From an uncultured Oscillospiraceae bacterium (lineage in GTDB: Bacteria; Bacillota; Clostridia; Oscillospirales; Acutalibacteraceae), in assembly GCA_910588415.1 (NCBI GenBank), contig CAJUPK010000148.1:1-5873 (forward strand): 5,873 bases of DNA, in the 5' to 3' direction. The notes under the pieces were generated by a model. It was not told the origin of the DNA and made no database searches. It saw only the letters and a program-made list of their open reading frames with translations. The translations under genes were made by a program, and so were the position numbers. Positions within the stretch are counted from its first letter, which is position 1, and every line of letters starts with the position of its first letter. Shown piece after piece: positions 4,207 to 5,873 of this stretch.

Positions 4207-5361
4207 ATGGCAAAGAAACGAGCAAACGGCGAGGGAAACATTCGCAAGAGAAAAGACGGTCGCTGGGAGGGCCGCTATACGGCTGGCTACGACCTCACCA
4301 CCGGCAAGCGCATTATCAAGAATGTGCTGGGCAAGACCCAAGCAGAAGTCAAAGAAAAGCTGGCCGCGGCAATGGACGATGCCAAAGATTTAGACGTAGC
4401 CCGCTCCGATGACTACACGGTCGGCTCATGGCTCACCAACTGGTACACCCTCTACGCCAAGCCAAATGTGCGAGTCTCCACCGCTGAATACTACCGTCGG
4501 AGCATCGAACTTCATGTAAATCCACGAATCGGCAACATCAAGTTAAACAAGCTGACAGGCCGCGATCTGCAAAAGCTCTACCAAGACCTGCGCGAGAATG
4601 GACGTTTGCGCGAAGTCCAGAAAGAGAAATCTCCTGGTCTGAGCGCCTCCACCGTGCATGGCATCCACCTCATGCTCCACAACGCTTTGGACAGAGCGGT
4701 CAAGGAACGTCTGATTCAACGCAACCCTACCGATGACTGTATCGCCCCAAAGCTGGAGAAGAAAGAGATGAAGTTCCTCCCCGCCGAGGATATGAAAGCC
4801 TATCTCGACGAGGCCAACCGCCGCCATGTCCTCCCCATGTTCTACCTGGAGCTGGTCAGTGGACTGCGAAAGGGCGAGCTGGTAGCGCTCCTCTGGTCAG
4901 ACCTGGACATTGAGAATCAGACCATTAGCGTCAGCAAACAGGCCACCCGCGATGCAGATGGCAACATCGTCATCACCCGGCCCAAGACGGAAACGTCCGT
5001 CAGGCTGGTATCAATCCCGCAAAGAGCCGTAGAACTACTCCAGCAAGAACACCTCAAACACCCGGACAACCCCTATATGTTCCCCTCCACAAGAACCGGT
5101 GAAATGTACTACCCGGATTCTATCGTAACGCTCCACAAGAGAATTTTGAAGTCAGCCGGATTGAGTTATATAAACTTTCATGCGTTAAGACACACTTTCG
5201 CGACCGCCGCACTACAAAATGGTATAGACGTAAAAACTGTAAGCAGTATGCTGGGCCACTACGATGCTGGTTTTACCCTGAGAACCTACACCCACGCTAC
5301 CCGCCAAAAGCAGGAGCAGGCCGCAGAAAAAATGGGAAATTTTATGGACAAAGTCATGTGA
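4207..5361 (+). CDS. Tyrosine recombinase / site-specific integrase, full length
   Basis: A 384-residue integrase of the phage and integrative-element type that cuts and rejoins DNA at attachment sites. Domains: an N-terminal arm-binding, AP2-like segment (about 8-55, GEGNIRKRKDGRWEGRY then TTGKR), a SAM-like core-binding domain (about 68-165), and a catalytic domain (about 188-375). The catalytic set is complete: Arg221 in SGLRKGEL, Lys260 in RPKTETS, His325 and Arg328 in HALRHTFAT, His351 in MLGH, and nucleophile Tyr361 in RTYTHA. Length is typical of the family. The ATG at 4207 is chosen because AAAGGGGG lies seven bases upstream and homologues start close to this motif; the in-frame GTG at 4171 lacks such a site. 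No excisionase or cargo gene is adjacent; core-like (4084-4111) and arm-like (5435-5576) repeats flank it. Expression may be limited by the hairpin over its ribosome binding site. It has no frameshift and appears functional. Confidence 0.95.
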   Translation: MAKKRANGEGNIRKRKDGRWEGRYTAGYDLTTGKRIIKNVLGKTQAEVKEKLAAAMDDAKDLDVARSDDYTVGSWLTNWYTLYAKPNVRVSTAEYYRRSIELHVNPRIGNIKLNKLTGRDLQKLYQDLRENGRLREVQKEKSPGLSASTVHGIHLMLHNALDRAVKERLIQRNPTDDCIAPKLEKKEMKFLPAEDMKAYLDEANRRHVLPMFYLELVSGLRKGELVALLWSDLDIENQTISVSKQATRDADGNIVITRPKTETSVRLVSIPQRAVELLQQEHLKHPDNPYMFPSTRTGEMYYPDSIVTLHKRILKSAGLSYINFHALRHTFATAALQNGIDVKTVSSMLGHYDAGFTLRTYTHATRQKQEQAAEKMGNFMDKVM

Positions 5362-5380
5362 AAGCAGGTCAGTAAGCCAA

Positions 5381-5420
5381 AAACGGCTGGAACTTCCTAC
5401 CCGGAAGTAGCCAGCCGTTT
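5381..5420 (+). terminator. Integrase terminator hairpin
   Basis: Twenty bases after the integrase stop, AAACGGCTGG (5381-5390) pairs perfectly with CCAGCCGTTT (5411-5420). An inner ACTTCC/GGAAGT stem (5392-5397 with 5403-5408) and a TACCC loop complete it. The downstream tract is TTT then mixed pyrimidines, so the U-tract is short, but the stem is very stable. It separates the integrase transcript from the arm-like repeats. Confidence 0.75.
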
Positions 5421-5434
5421 CCGTTCATTTCCGC

Positions 5435-5576
5435 GTGTGGGGTGAGCGTCTGCCAGTGGCAGACAAGCTGCGAACCGACCGAGCCGACAGGCGAGACCAC
5501 GGTGTGGGTCAAAAACGCCCCTGGCACTCTCCGGTTATTTCTGACCATTTCCGCATGTGGGTCACGGTGTGGGTCA
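5435..5576 (+). repeat. Right copy of integrase arm-type repeat block
   Basis: Four motifs of consensus GTGTGGGTCA at 5435-5444, 5502-5511, 5555-5564 (starting ATGTGG) and 5567-5576, directly downstream of the integrase. It is homologous to 642-803. Homology between the copies ends right after the last GGGTC, so this is the likely inner limit of the element's right end; the sequence beyond it (AGGACAAAAAG) has no copy in the window. A perfect hairpin GTCTGCC/GGCAGAC with loop AGT lies at 5448-5464. Binding by the integrase N-terminal domain is inferred from position and repetition. Confidence 0.72.
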
Positions 5577-5748
5577 GGACAAAAAGCCGACGGAGCCACG
5601 CCAAACTCGCAAAAAGAATAAGCTGAAACCTTATCCGCAATATCCATTTTAATATGCAACCGAGCAAAACAACTTGCGATGTTCCAGCTTTGACCGCTCC
5701 CCACCCAGTGTAGAAAATCGCTCCAAAATAATTTGGCTACATACAACA

Positions 5749-5777
5749 AAAGCCCCGCGTGTTTCATGCGAGGCTTT
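5749..5777 (-). terminator. Terminator of tRNA-Tyr
   Basis: On the minus strand AAAGCCTCGC (5777-5768) pairs with GCGGGGCTTT (5758-5749), including one G-U pair, with a nine-base loop, followed by TTGTTG. It starts six bases after the encoded CCA and is a standard intrinsic terminator. The 172 bases between it and the arm block (5577-5748) hold no gene I can support. Confidence 0.85.
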
Positions 5778-5782
5778 GTCAA

Positions 5783-5867
5783 TGGTGGGGGAGAGTGGAT
5801 TCGAACCACTGAAGTCGTCGACAACAGATTTACAGTCTGCCCCCTTTGGCCACTCGGGAACTCCCCC
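5783..5867 (-). tRNA. tRNA-Tyr (anticodon GUA)
   Basis: Read on the minus strand, the seven-pair acceptor stem GGGGGAG/CTCCCCC is perfect. The anticodon arm is GCAGA-CTGTAAA-TCTGT with anticodon GTA at 5831-5833. A long variable arm (TGTCGACGACTTC) marks a bacterial class II tRNA-Tyr, and the T-arm is AGTGG-TTCGAAT-CCACT. The discriminator is A and CCA is encoded (5783-5785), as is common in Firmicutes. Its 3' end points toward the integrase, the classic side for element insertion, but its own terminator follows directly and no second copy of its 3' end is seen in the window. Confidence 0.97.
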
Positions 5868-5873
5868 ATAAAT

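Noticed and set aside
5369..5869. 166-codon minus-strand frame spanning the integrase terminator, arm block and tRNA
   Set aside because: It reads through a tRNA gene and two terminators, so it cannot be a real gene as drawn.

Overview
The window looks like chromosomal DNA of a gut-type Firmicute (class Clostridia, plausibly Oscillospiraceae). This is inferred from moderate GC with a GC-rich secreted-protein gene, AGGAGG-type ribosome binding sites, a near-consensus sigma-A promoter, a PepSY/'copper amine oxidase N-terminal' protein of a kind common in Clostridia, and a Gram-positive type tyrosine integrase. No species marker is present, so the lineage call is an inference.

Layout from left to right. 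(1) 40-597, minus strand: an S51-peptidase-like (class I glutamine amidotransferase fold) gene that stops early at its C-terminus. (2) 642-890: a relic made of four integrase-type direct repeats followed by a 28-bp core-like repeat; no integrase follows it. (3) 890-1350: mostly gene-poor, with a strong minus-strand promoter, one small unrecognised plus-strand ORF (1084-1251) and a terminator-like hairpin. (4) 1360-1458: a branched, highly structured intergenic element. (5) 1556-3380: a complete monocistronic unit of sigma-A promoter, secreted five-PepSY-repeat protein and strong terminator. (6) 3381-4206: gene-poor DNA with short iterated repeats, the second copy of the core-like repeat, and an inverted repeat overlapping the integrase ribosome binding site. 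(7) 4207-5361: a full-length tyrosine recombinase with all catalytic residues visible, followed by its own terminator and a second set of the four integrase-type repeats (5435-5576). (8) 5741-5867, minus strand: tRNA-Tyr(GUA) with encoded CCA and its terminator.

The main story is site-specific recombination. The right side carries a compact unit (core-like repeat, integrase, arm-like repeats). The left side carries the same arm-like repeats joined directly to the core-like repeat, as expected of a circle-junction (attP-like) or tandem-element scar that has lost its integrase. The PepSY transcription unit lies in the 3.23 kb between the two core-like repeats and could be cargo or bystander. 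Nothing here amounts to a clear new defence or biosynthetic system. The most original signals are the int-less attP-like scar, the 7-bp hairpin inside the arm region whose sequence differs between the copies while pairing is kept, and the hairpin that could mask the integrase ribosome binding site.
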